Positions 1 to 5,196 of a stretch of 10,022 nucleotides of DNA are shown here, one piece after another. The stretch spans positions 1-10,022 of the forward strand of contig JAZRPZ010000084.1 of NCBI GenBank assembly GCA_045649485.1. Reading direction: 5' to 3'. The position numbers and the translations under genes were made by a program. A model generated the notes under the pieces. It searched no databases. It had not been told where the DNA came from and worked only from the letters and a program-made list of their open reading frames with translations. Source of the stretch: RUG11247 sp045649485. GTDB lineage: Bacteria > Bacillota > Clostridia > Christensenellales > Aristaeellaceae. The first letter of the stretch is position 1; each line of letters begins with the position of its first letter.

Positions 1-1
1 G

Positions 2-100
2 CAAAATTCTATACCTATTTATAGTGGTGTTGCTATTATCTTGCCAAACATTACAGAAGTACCTGATGAAAATATACAATTTAAAATTGAACAAAATTAA
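2..100 (+). CDS. C-terminal tail of an unrecognised protein (partial)
   Basis: An open frame enters from the left edge and runs 32 codons to a TAA at 98-100. The tail reads roughly QNSIPIYSGVAIILPNITEV and ends in FKIEQN. No family is recognisable from so short a piece. That it is a real gene end is supported by the strong intrinsic terminator that starts about 20 bases downstream and by a frame free of stops across AT-rich DNA. Its codons match the AT-rich acetyltransferase next to it. It lies in the AT-rich left piece, so it should not be linked to the genes right of ~1485. Confidence 0.5.
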   Translation, partial: QNSIPIYSGVAIILPNITEVPDENIQFKIEQN

Positions 101-119
101 TAAATATAAAATAAAAAGC

Positions 120-150
120 GCCGTTAAATAAACTATTTAGCGGCTTTTTA
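120..150 (+). terminator. Intrinsic terminator after the partial gene
   Basis: GCCGTTAAATA (120-130) pairs with TATTTAGCGGC (134-144) around a 3-base loop, giving 11 pairs with one G-U. A long T-rich run follows (145-160). An A-run before the stem could also serve the opposite strand, although no gene is seen there. Confidence 0.85.
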
Positions 151-179
151 TTTCTTTTTTATATCTATATTTACACAAT

Positions 180-208
180 TTGCTTTATTATGTATACCAT
201 GTTATAAT
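180..208 (+). promoter_or_regulatory. Sigma-A-type promoter for the acetyltransferase gene
   Basis: A -35-like TTGCTT (180-185) is separated by 17 bp from a perfect -10 TATAAT (203-208). The start site would fall near 215, leaving a leader of about 27 nt that carries GGAGGTGA (228-235), six bases before the ATG at 242. The spacing and the match at -10 make this a convincing promoter. Confidence 0.7.
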
Positions 209-241
209 ATATATGTACAAAATCATCGGAGGTGAAACTCT

Positions 242-775
242 ATGGCTAAGCCAGCTTTTCGACTTCGGAAGGCAACTGCAGATGATTTTCAGGATTTCTA
301 CAATTTCCACGTACACTTTTGCTATCATTGGTTACTTCTTGACGAAATAGCCACAGAAGAAGATAATCCGTTTGAGGAAACCGAATTCGAAGACAATTAC
401 TTCTTTGACAAAGAAAACTTGGAAAGAATTCACCTTGAACATATCAACTTCGATATTCATGAATTCGAAAAACACCTGGAATGGTATCGAATTTTCATGA
501 TTATTGTCGATGGCAAAGTAGTTGGATACGTAAAACTTGAAAACTACTGCAAGCAATTTATCATTCGCGAATGGAAAATGCACTATGACTATATGGATCC
601 AGCCCTTCTTGATGCTCTTTTAGAAAAATTTGAAACCTACGCTCCCAAAAAAGCAAATCGGATTCAAGTAATCGCATGGGATTCTCCTCATGCTAATGAG
701 TTCTTGAAAAGACATGGATACCACAAACATTGCATCCCATTCTTCGAAAAAGATTGCGAAAAAAAACCTGAGTAA
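242..775 (+). CDS. GNAT-family N-acetyltransferase (putative)
   Basis: This 177-residue protein has the outline of a GCN5-related N-acetyltransferase, which moves an acetyl group from acetyl-CoA to an amine. The N-terminus FRLRKATADD (residues 6-15) fits the first strand and helix. IIVDGKVVGYVKLE (about 87-100) fits the central strand pair. NEFLKRHGYHKH (about 151-162) resembles the C-terminal 'FLxxxGF' element. The R/Q-x-x-G-x-G/A loop that binds CoA is not clearly present, so the call rests on overall layout and the substrate is unknown. The middle (residues 35-75) is very acidic and aromatic. The start is fixed by GGAGGTGA six bases upstream. The gene is monocistronic, with its own promoter and terminator. 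Codon use is AT-rich, unlike everything right of ~1485. Confidence 0.6.
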   Translation: MAKPAFRLRKATADDFQDFYNFHVHFCYHWLLLDEIATEEDNPFEETEFEDNYFFDKENLERIHLEHINFDIHEFEKHLEWYRIFMIIVDGKVVGYVKLENYCKQFIIREWKMHYDYMDPALLDALLEKFETYAPKKANRIQVIAWDSPHANEFLKRHGYHKHCIPFFEKDCEKKPE

Positions 776-792
776 CTTGGCAGACATCTGCT

Positions 793-818
793 AAGCCTCA
801 GGGCTTTTTATTTTTATA
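793..818 (+). terminator. Intrinsic terminator of the acetyltransferase gene
   Basis: AAGCC (793-797) and GGCTT (802-806) form a short stem with a 4-base loop, followed by a T-rich run to about 815. A second small inverted repeat, CAGA/TCTG (781-790), lies just upstream. The convergent uvrC gene ends at 829, so the region may stop transcription from both sides, but the T-run favours the plus strand. Confidence 0.65.
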
Positions 819-828
819 ATTTAATATC

Positions 829-1485
829 TTATAACTCTTCTTTTAATCTTTTGGCTAAATTTTCATTAATTCCTTTTACTTTAATTAATTCTTCAATATC
901 AGCTTCTTTAATTTTCTTTACGCTACCAAATTTTTTCAAAAGTTCTGTTCTTTTCTTCTCTCCTATACCTTCAATATAATCCAGTTTAGATTTTGTCATT
1001 TCTTTATCACGAACTTTTCTATGGTATTCTATTGCCGTTTTATGAACTTCATCTTGAAGATTTGTTATAAACAAAAATAAACTTTCAGAAATTCTAAATT
1101 CATTTTTATCTTCATCAACTAATGCTCTTGTTGAATGTTTATCATCTTTTACCATTCCAAATACTGGAATTTCAACACCAACCTCATTCATTGCAGCTTT
1201 TATTGCTCTTATTTGTGTAATACCACCATCTGCTAAAATTAAATCTGGAAGAGTACCAAATCCACCAGATGGATTTTCTAAACTTTGTTTTAGTCTTCTT
1301 GTTACAACTTCTTGCATACACCTTGGATCATCTTGATCAAATACAGTTTTTATTTTAAATCTTCTAGATAAATTTCTTTTTATAACTCCATTTTGAGCCA
1401 CACACATTCCTGCTACAATGAAGCTTCCCGAAATATTTGATATATCAAAACTTTCAATTTTAAATGGAATATCATCAAGTTCTAA
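829..1485 (-). CDS. uvrC: Excinuclease ABC subunit C, C-terminal half (5' end lost at junction)
   Basis: UvrC makes both incisions around DNA lesions in nucleotide excision repair, acting with UvrA and UvrB in the cytoplasm. The fragment is the C-terminal part. The frame stays open upstream of the ATG at 1407 and reads ELDDIPFKIESFDISNISG, the start of the RNase H-like nuclease domain. Catalytic residues expected in the family are visible: the Asp of FDIS, the Asp of LADGG, and the His of YHR. The domain is followed by a (HhH)2 DNA-binding region (YIEGIGEKKRTELLKKFG and IKVKGINENLAKRL). The N-terminal GIY-YIG nuclease and UvrB-binding domains, roughly the first 350 residues of a ~600-residue family, are missing because similarity stops abruptly at about 1485, where different DNA begins. 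This is truncation at a junction, not decay: no frameshift or stop is seen in what remains. Confidence 0.93.
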   Translation of the reverse strand, partial: LELDDIPFKIESFDISNISGSFIVAGMCVAQNGVIKRNLSRRFKIKTVFDQDDPRCMQEVVTRRLKQSLENPSGGFGTLPDLILADGGITQIRAIKAAMNEVGVEIPVFGMVKDDKHSTRALVDEDKNEFRISESLFLFITNLQDEVHKTAIEYHRKVRDKEMTKSKLDYIEGIGEKKRTELLKKFGSVKKIKEADIEELIKVKGINENLAKRLKEEL

Positions 1486-1490
1486 AGGAA
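1481..1490. other. Composition and gene breakpoint (probable chimeric join)
   Basis: On the left, the uvrC frame (minus) runs cleanly to about 1483-1485. On the right, a helicase frame (plus) starts in mid-domain at about 1485-1488 with KEGIPCAVTGRDD. Base composition changes within a few bases from AT-rich to balanced. No transposase, inverted repeat, att-like duplication or tRNA is present at the join. The shared bases at the breakpoint are few (the purine run AAAGGAA). Confidence 0.85.
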
Positions 1491-2135
1491 GGCATCCCCT
1501 GCGCCGTTACAGGCAGAGACGACTCACTCTCCTCTCAGTCCGTACTGGGCGCGCTGGCTTTCTTCAGATATCTTACAGATGCAGCCAACATACCCGCACG
1601 CGAAAGCGCTCTTGAAAACCTTTTTGGAAACGATACCTCTGCCCTTGAAAGCGCTCTGACCGTATTTGAAAAGCAGATCATGAAGGAAAAGCCCCGCAAA
1701 CTGATTAAAGACCTTTCCGCGGTCACAGGAAAGAAATTCGATACACTCACAGATATGGCGCTTTTCTTCAAGACCATGCCCGCAATGCTCGATGCTCTTG
1801 AAGCAGGCGAAGAGTCAGACATTAAGCGCATCAGCGGCAGCTATACATCCGGCGCCGTAACACTTATGACGATGCACGGTTCAAAGGGGCTGGAATTCCC
1901 GGCGGTATTCCTTGCCGGATGCACCCGCGGCGATTTCCCTTCCGAAAACGCATCCGACATACGCGAAGAGCGTAGACTTTTCTTCGTAGGCATCACCCGT
2001 GCCCGTGACGAGCTTATAATAACCACCGGCGGCGAGGATTCCCGCTTCACGGACGAACTGCCAGCGGAAATTATCCGCGAAAAAGCAAAGCAATACCGCA
2101 CCGAGCCTCTGTTCGAACAGCTGAGTTTCTTATAA
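1488..2135 (+). CDS. UvrD/PcrA-family (SF1) DNA helicase, C-terminal part (5' end lost at junction)
   Basis: This is the second RecA-like domain of a superfamily 1A helicase, an ATP-driven 3'-5' DNA translocase. Characteristic elements in order are EGIPCAVTGRDDSL and GALAFFRYL (the start of the UvrD_C region), motif V around TLMTMHGSKGLEFPAVFLAG, and motif VI EERRLFFVGITRARDEL with its arginine finger region. The Walker A/B motifs and domain 1 would lie upstream and are absent, since similarity begins at the composition breakpoint. An ATG at 1464 in the same frame belongs to antisense uvrC sequence and is not the start. The protein ends in EQLSFL, close to the QL[SD]LF-type sliding-clamp-binding motif, which would fit a repair or replication role. 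The stop is followed after 27 nt by the esterase gene, probably in one operon. Confidence 0.88.
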   Translation, partial: EGIPCAVTGRDDSLSSQSVLGALAFFRYLTDAANIPARESALENLFGNDTSALESALTVFEKQIMKEKPRKLIKDLSAVTGKKFDTLTDMALFFKTMPAMLDALEAGEESDIKRISGSYTSGAVTLMTMHGSKGLEFPAVFLAGCTRGDFPSENASDIREERRLFFVGITRARDELIITTGGEDSRFTDELPAEIIREKAKQYRTEPLFEQLSFL

Positions 2136-2162
2136 AAATACAATGTACAGGAGGAATATGCA

Positions 2163-3095
2163 ATGTATATGAAGCCCGCTATCACCGGCTCCACCCTCGC
2201 TCCCGAGGGAATGCACGTTCTCTACGCCGACCGCAGCGAAGAATACAAAGTAACTTACATAAAGGACGTGCCCTACTGCGAGCGTGACGGAAAGCAGCTC
2301 ACCATGCAGATGCTTTTCCCGGAAATACCTGCAGGCATGATGCCCTCTGCCCACGGCGCTGACGATTCGCTGAAGATGCCCCTTATCGTATACGTGCAGG
2401 GCTCCGCATGGATGAAGCAGAATTGCTATATGAATCTGCCCAATCTGGTCGACCTTGCCCGCGCGGGATTTGTCGTAGCCTCCGTTGAATACCGCCCCAG
2501 CACCGAATCTCCCTGGCCCGCATTCCTTCTGGATGTAAAGGCCGCCATCCGCTACCTCAAGGCAAATGCTGCAAAATTCGGCATCGACAAAAATCGCGTA
2601 GGCATATGGGGCGATTCCTCGGGCGGACATACCGCGCTGATGGTAGGTTCCACCGGCTGGGTAAAGGAATTTGACGACGATATCTGCCCCGAAGAAACAT
2701 CCGAAGTCAACGCGGTATGCTCCTTCTACGGTCTTTCCGACATATCAAGAATAAACGATGCGCCCCGAAATCCCGCTTTCGTAAACAGGCCTGCAGAGCA
2801 GATTCCTGAGAACATACTCTTCCGCGGCAACTGCGCCGAGACCCCCGAAATAACCGCCCCCGGCAACCCCATTAACTACATAGAAAAGGACCGCAATTAT
2901 CCGCCCTTCCTCATGTTCCATGGCGACGAGGACGGCATGGTCCCCTTCCTGCAGAGCGTTATGATGTACGAAAAACTGAGGGAATGCGAAAAGAACGTGG
3001 AATTCTACAAAGTGAAAGGCGCTGACCACGGCACCCGCATGTGGACGAAAGAAGCGCTCGATATAGTATTGAAGTTCTTCAAATGCTACGTATAA
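2163..3095 (+). CDS. Alpha/beta-hydrolase fold esterase (BD-FAE/acetylesterase-like)
   Basis: This 310-residue serine hydrolase probably cleaves an acyl or acetyl ester. No signal peptide is seen, so it is likely cytoplasmic. VYVQGSAW (residues 77-83) occupies the oxyanion-loop position where relatives usually have HGGxW. VASVEYRPS (105-113) is the next conserved strand. GDSSGG (150-155) is the nucleophile elbow with Ser152. FHGDEDGMVP (252-261) supplies the acid, probably Asp257, and ADHG (287-290) supplies His289. The length and motif order fit the bifunctional feruloyl/acetyl-xylan esterase-type family often found in gut carbohydrate degraders, but the substrate cannot be read from sequence. 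AGGAGG at 2149-2154 favours the ATG at 2163 over one at 2158, which hits a stop after four codons. It follows the helicase closely. The next gene has its own promoter. Confidence 0.85.
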   Translation: MYMKPAITGSTLAPEGMHVLYADRSEEYKVTYIKDVPYCERDGKQLTMQMLFPEIPAGMMPSAHGADDSLKMPLIVYVQGSAWMKQNCYMNLPNLVDLARAGFVVASVEYRPSTESPWPAFLLDVKAAIRYLKANAAKFGIDKNRVGIWGDSSGGHTALMVGSTGWVKEFDDDICPEETSEVNAVCSFYGLSDISRINDAPRNPAFVNRPAEQIPENILFRGNCAETPEITAPGNPINYIEKDRNYPPFLMFHGDEDGMVPFLQSVMMYEKLRECEKNVEFYKVKGADHGTRMWTKEALDIVLKFFKCYV

Positions 3096-3115
3096 ATATA
3101 CACCTCAATTAACAC

Positions 3116-3144
3116 TTGCATAATGTCACGACCTGTGATAGAAT
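3116..3144 (+). promoter_or_regulatory. Extended -10 promoter for the sugar-phosphate isomerase gene
   Basis: TTGCAT (3116-3121), a 17-bp spacer, then TAGAAT (3139-3144) preceded by TGA (3136-3138), which makes an extended -10. A start near 3151 gives a short leader carrying AGGAGG (3166-3171). No terminator is seen after the esterase, so read-through may add to expression. Confidence 0.65.
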
Positions 3145-3178
3145 CTGTTCAACACATAACATCTGAGGAGGCAAAACC

Positions 3179-3769
3179 ATGAAGACCGTAAAGGACAAGT
3201 ATCTGGTCGTCGGCGCCGATTTCGCCGGATATCCTCTCAAGGAAGCTGTCTGCGCACATCTGCGCGCAAAGGGCTGGCAGATAACCGACCTGGGCGTCAC
3301 CGACCCGAGCGTTGAAGATACCGAGAATATGTTCCATCGCGTAGGTCTGCGTGTAGGCGCACAGATCTCCGAAGGCAATTTCGAGCGCGCACTGCTCTTC
3401 TGCGGCACCGGCATGGGCATCCACATCGCCGCCAGCAAGTGCCCCCACGTACACTGCGGCGTAGTTGAATCCGTTCCCGCAGCACTGCGTGCCATCACCG
3501 GCAACGGCGTAAACGTACTGGCAATGGGTGCATTCTATGTTGCTCCCCAGATGGGCTGCGATATCGCCGATGCTTATCTGAATGCCGAGCTGGGCACCGG
3601 CTACGAATGGTGGAAAAATTTCTATGAATTCCACAAGCTGGCCATCGACGAACTGGAAGCCTTCGATTACGAAGAATACAAGAAGAACGGCTTCAAGATG
3701 GAACATCTGGGCGATTATCCCCTGTCTCTCGAAAAGAAGGACGACCTGCACTTCAAGCTTGGCACCTGA
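3179..3769 (+). CDS. RpiB/LacA/LacB-family sugar-phosphate isomerase
   Basis: This protein belongs to the family that interconverts aldose and ketose phosphates (ribose-5-phosphate, galactose-6-phosphate or similar) through an enediol. GADFAGYPLKE (residues 12-22) matches the N-terminal sugar-phosphate loop. FCGTGMGIHIAASK (74-87) carries the catalytic-type Cys75 and the anion-hole GTG. GNGVNVLAMG (108-117) matches the region NxxNVLxxG conserved in RpiB. At 196 residues it is about 45 longer than a typical RpiB of ~150, with an acidic and aromatic C-terminal extension from residue ~150. This suggests a specialised branch of the family, so no gene symbol is given. AGGAGG lies seven bases before the ATG. 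Only 20 bases separate its stop from the leader peptide ATG, so the leader and methyltransferase are probably read from this gene's promoter. Confidence 0.85.
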   Translation: MKTVKDKYLVVGADFAGYPLKEAVCAHLRAKGWQITDLGVTDPSVEDTENMFHRVGLRVGAQISEGNFERALLFCGTGMGIHIAASKCPHVHCGVVESVPAALRAITGNGVNVLAMGAFYVAPQMGCDIADAYLNAELGTGYEWWKNFYEFHKLAIDELEAFDYEEYKKNGFKMEHLGDYPLSLEKKDDLHFKLGT

Positions 3770-3789
3770 TAATCAAAGGAGCTAATATC

Positions 3790-3864
3790 ATGAACAACGC
3801 ACGCATCATTTTCAATCGTTACTGGCACTGGCATTTCAGCCGGAGCCCTGTTTGCGTGCGCTGA
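3790..3864 (+). CDS. 24-residue leader peptide rich in Trp, His, Tyr, Phe
   Basis: A small gene with a strong Shine-Dalgarno (AAAGGAG, 3775-3781) eight bases before the ATG. Residues 10-16 are RYWHWHF, with Trp codons at 3823 and 3829. The peptide continues SRSPVCVR and ends at TGA 3862-3864. Two Trp plus two His, one Tyr and two Phe in 24 residues is far from chance composition and is typical of amino-acid-responsive leader peptides. It lies 20 bases after the isomerase stop and directly before a competing-hairpin region with a strong terminator. The peptide itself is expected to have no function beyond its translation. Which amino acid or stalling agent is sensed is inference; Trp is the first choice because two rare Trp codons fall at and just before the 5' arm of the pause hairpin. 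Confidence 0.75.
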   Translation: MNNARIIFNRYWHWHFSRSPVCVR

Positions 3865-3898
3865 TATTTATTCCGCAAAACGCGCCTGTACAGGGTCC
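3828..3898 (+). promoter_or_regulatory. Attenuator: pause hairpin and antiterminator
   Basis: Two alternative structures compete. The pause hairpin pairs CTGGC (3828-3832, over the second Trp codon) with GCCGG (3839-3843). The antiterminator pairs GGAgCCCTGT (3842-3851, one bulged base) with ACAGGGTCC (3890-3898), and can add GCGC (3858-3861) with GCGC (3882-3885). The antiterminator would take the upper 5' strand of the terminator hairpin. A ribosome stalled at the Trp codons would cover the pause-hairpin arm and let the antiterminator form. A ribosome reaching the stop codon would cover 3842-3861 and let the terminator form. This is the classical trp-type logic. The pairings were found by hand and no free energies were computed. 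Confidence 0.68.
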
Positions 3899-3927
3899 TG
3901 ATACCCGTACAGGCGCGTTTTATATTT
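3877..3927 (+). terminator. Strong intrinsic terminator of the attenuator, before the methyltransferase
   Basis: Bases 3877-3891 pair with 3907-3921 (15 pairs). After one bulged A (3892), GGGT (3893-3896) pairs with ACCC (3903-3906) around loop CCTGAT. TTTTATATTT follows from 3918. The 5' arm begins with AAAA, so the hairpin could also end transcription from the other strand. It stands between the leader peptide stop and the methyltransferase ribosome binding site (AAGGAG at 3930-3935), so the downstream gene is expressed only by read-through. Confidence 0.88.
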
Positions 3928-3947
3928 GAAAGGAGAATCATACAAAA

Positions 3948-4736
3948 ATGGAAGTAAAAAACATACTGGAAAATTTCTATGCCGCTGCCGATGAGGATTC
4001 CCGCCTCGCAAACCGCTGCGGCAATGTGGAATACATAACCACGATGCACTACATCGGCAAGTACCTCCGCCCCGGCATGCGCATAATTGAGATAGGCGCA
4101 GGCACCGGCAGGTACAGCCATGCACTCGCCCGTGAAGGTTACCGTGTGGACGCGGTCGAACTCACCGCCCACAACATAGAGATATTCAAGGAAAACACCC
4201 GCGACGGCGAGAATATCAGCATAACACAGGCCGGTGCCACAGACCTTTCGGCTTTCGAAAGCGACACCTATGATATAACGTTACTGCTCGGCCCCATGTA
4301 CCACTTATTCACAGAAGAAGACAAACTGCAGGCGCTTTCCGAAGCCATGCGCGTCACCAAAAAGGGCGGCATAATATTCGCCGCCTACTGCATGAGCGAC
4401 CCGTCCATCGTACAGTACGGCTTCGTGAAGGGCAACATCCATGCGCTCTTTGAACGCAATATGCTTGACCCCAATACCTTCAAGGCATATTCCAGCCCTG
4501 CGGAAATATTTGAACTGCACCGCAAATCGGATATAGACCGGCTGCGCAGCAGTTTCAGCGCAGAACAGCTGCACTTTGTGGCTGCGGACGGATTTGCCAA
4601 CCACATACGGCAGACTCTTTCGGAAATGGACGAAGAGACTTACGAACTGTACCTTAGATATCACCTCGCTACCTGCGAGCTTGTGGAACTGACCGGCTAT
4701 TCTAACCACACACTGGATATATTCAGAAAGAAATAA
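3948..4736 (+). CDS. Class I SAM-dependent methyltransferase
   Basis: This 262-residue enzyme has the Rossmann-like fold of class I methyltransferases, which transfer a methyl group from S-adenosylmethionine. Motif I is RIIEIGAGTGRYS (residues 45-57), binding SAM. The acidic residue that contacts the ribose is Glu71 in VDAVEL. The motif IV region is DITLLLGPMYHLF (109-121), followed by a KKGGIIFAAY strand. The C-terminal third (from ~140) is not recognisable and probably sets substrate choice. The KsgA/Erm-type catalytic motifs of rRNA dimethylases are not evident, so the target could be a small molecule, protein or RNA. AAGGAG lies about 12 bases before the ATG, with no promoter visible in the short gap behind the attenuator terminator. 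Expression is therefore probably controlled by attenuation of transcripts starting upstream of the isomerase. It ends convergently with the DUF4250 gene, sharing a hairpin. Confidence 0.88.
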   Translation: MEVKNILENFYAAADEDSRLANRCGNVEYITTMHYIGKYLRPGMRIIEIGAGTGRYSHALAREGYRVDAVELTAHNIEIFKENTRDGENISITQAGATDLSAFESDTYDITLLLGPMYHLFTEEDKLQALSEAMRVTKKGGIIFAAYCMSDPSIVQYGFVKGNIHALFERNMLDPNTFKAYSSPAEIFELHRKSDIDRLRSSFSAEQLHFVAADGFANHIRQTLSEMDEETYELYLRYHLATCELVELTGYSNHTLDIFRKK

Positions 4737-4775
4737 AAAACGGAGCCGCGGAAATATCCGCGGCTCCGTCTGTTC
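4735..4775. terminator. Bidirectional terminator between methyltransferase and DUF4250 genes
   Basis: CGGAGCCGCGG (4741-4751) and CCGCGGCTCCG (4758-4768) form an 11-bp perfect stem with a 6-base loop. On the minus strand the stem is followed by a run of six T (complement of 4735-4740), an excellent terminator for DUF4250. On the plus strand the tail TCTGTTCATTT is weaker but usable for the methyltransferase. Confidence 0.88.
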
Positions 4776-4953
4776 ATTTCACAAAGGCATTCCTTGCGGC
4801 ATCGTAATGATAGCCTGCCTTCGCCATGCTTTCGATTATCTCGTTTTTATCCTCTTCCATATCGTCGCACAGCGCGTCGAGAGAGGAATAGAAATCTCTG
4901 AGCTTCATATTAATTACGCTCAGCAGGATAAAGGGATCTTTGGGCAATGCCAT
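4774..4953 (-). CDS. DUF4250 domain-containing small protein
   Basis: This 59-residue protein begins MALPKDPFILLSVINMKLRD. The pattern PKDPxxLLSxxNxKLRDxYxSLxxLCxDxxxD matches DUF4250, a small domain of unknown function that I know from Bacillota. Full family length is about 55-60 residues, so the gene is complete. The middle is acidic and helical-looking (residues 30-47), and there is no signal peptide or membrane segment. The frame stays open far upstream through the 5S rRNA gene, but the true start is fixed by GGGAGGT (4961-4967 on the opposite strand), seven bases before this ATG. It lies just behind the solitary 5S rRNA gene and a 10-bp hairpin, and no separate promoter is obvious between them, so it may depend on read-through from the 5S promoter. 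Function unknown. Confidence 0.85.
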   Translation of the reverse strand: MALPKDPFILLSVINMKLRDFYSSLDALCDDMEEDKNEIIESMAKAGYHYDAARNAFVK

Positions 4954-4979
4954 ATTTATTACCTCCCGGATATGGAAAT

Positions 4980-5004
4980 GGGGTCGAAGTAAATCTTCGA
5001 CCCC
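4980..5004 (-). terminator. Hairpin after the solitary 5S rRNA gene (weak terminator or processing stem)
   Basis: GGGGTCGAAG and CTTCGACCCC form a perfect 10-bp stem with a 5-base loop, about ten bases past the 5S 3' end. On the minus strand it is followed by ATTTCC, a poor U-tract, so termination would be partial. Partial read-through would let the 5S promoter also feed the DUF4250 gene. Confidence 0.6.
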
Positions 5005-5013
5005 GTTGATTGA

Positions 5014-5131
5014 ATCCGGCGACGTCCTACTCTCCCAGGCCGTTTCCAGCCAAGTACCATCAGCGTGCTGAGGCTTAACTTCTGTGTTCGGTATGGGAAC
5101 AGGTGGATCCCTCAGGCTATTATCACCGGAA
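5014..5131 (-). rRNA. rrf: 5S ribosomal RNA, solitary copy
   Basis: This is the 5S rRNA of the large ribosomal subunit. The minus strand carries the conserved core CCATACCGAACACAGAAG and TTAAGC, then GATGGTACTT and GGGAGAGTAGGACGTCGCCG. Helix I forms between UCCGGUGAU at the 5' end and GUCGCCGGA at the 3' end, which sets the approximate ends. No 23S or 16S adjoins it. It sits between a URO-D-family gene and DUF4250, with its own TATAAT promoter about 15 bases upstream and a hairpin downstream. It matches the operon copy (9350-9467) over a 124-base repeat (5010-5133 against 9346-9469) with one difference, at 5037 (A here, G at 9373 on the plus strand). That difference swaps a G-U for a G-C pair in the helix IV/V arm, so both copies should fold. 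Long open frames across this gene are not proteins. Confidence 0.95.
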
Positions 5132-5145
5132 ATGTTATTGTAATC

Positions 5146-5174
5146 ATTATACACAAAGCGTGCGGTACGTTCCA
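5146..5174 (-). promoter_or_regulatory. Promoter of the solitary 5S rRNA gene
   Basis: A perfect -10 TATAAT (complement of 5146-5151) stands 17 bp from a weak -35 TGGAAC (complement of 5169-5174). The predicted start lies around 5138-5140, a few bases before the 5S 5' end. The weak -35 suggests an activator, a relaxed promoter, or use of flanking elements. Confidence 0.55.
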
Positions 5175-5187
5175 CCCGTTTTGTGTA
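5150..5187. repeat. Inverted repeat overlapping the 5S promoter
   Basis: TACACAAAGCG (5150-5160) and CGTTTTGTGTA (5177-5187) are inverted, matching at 10 of 11 positions, with a 16-base spacer. One arm runs into the -10 hexamer and the other lies beyond the -35, so the repeat brackets the promoter. It could be an operator, or a stem in the 3' end of the URO-D gene transcript, although no U-run follows to make it a terminator. Confidence 0.55.
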
Positions 5188-5196
5188 AAGCCTGCA

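Noticed and set aside
1464..1487. ATG at 1464 as helicase start
   Set aside because: Its first codons are antisense to the conserved uvrC nuclease domain, and helicase similarity starts only after the breakpoint.
1418..1615. A 65-codon plus-strand frame across the junction
   Set aside because: It joins antisense uvrC sequence with an out-of-frame reading of the helicase gene and is arginine-rich nonsense.
3747..3773. GATAAT at 3768-3773 as a promoter for the leader peptide
   Set aside because: No acceptable -35 is seen at the right distance, and a start there would fall on or after the leader's ribosome binding site.
4774..5175. Long form of the DUF4250 frame, 133 codons
   Set aside because: The N-terminal 74 codons translate 5S rRNA and its promoter. 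The DUF4250 domain begins at the internal ATG (4953) with a good ribosome binding site.
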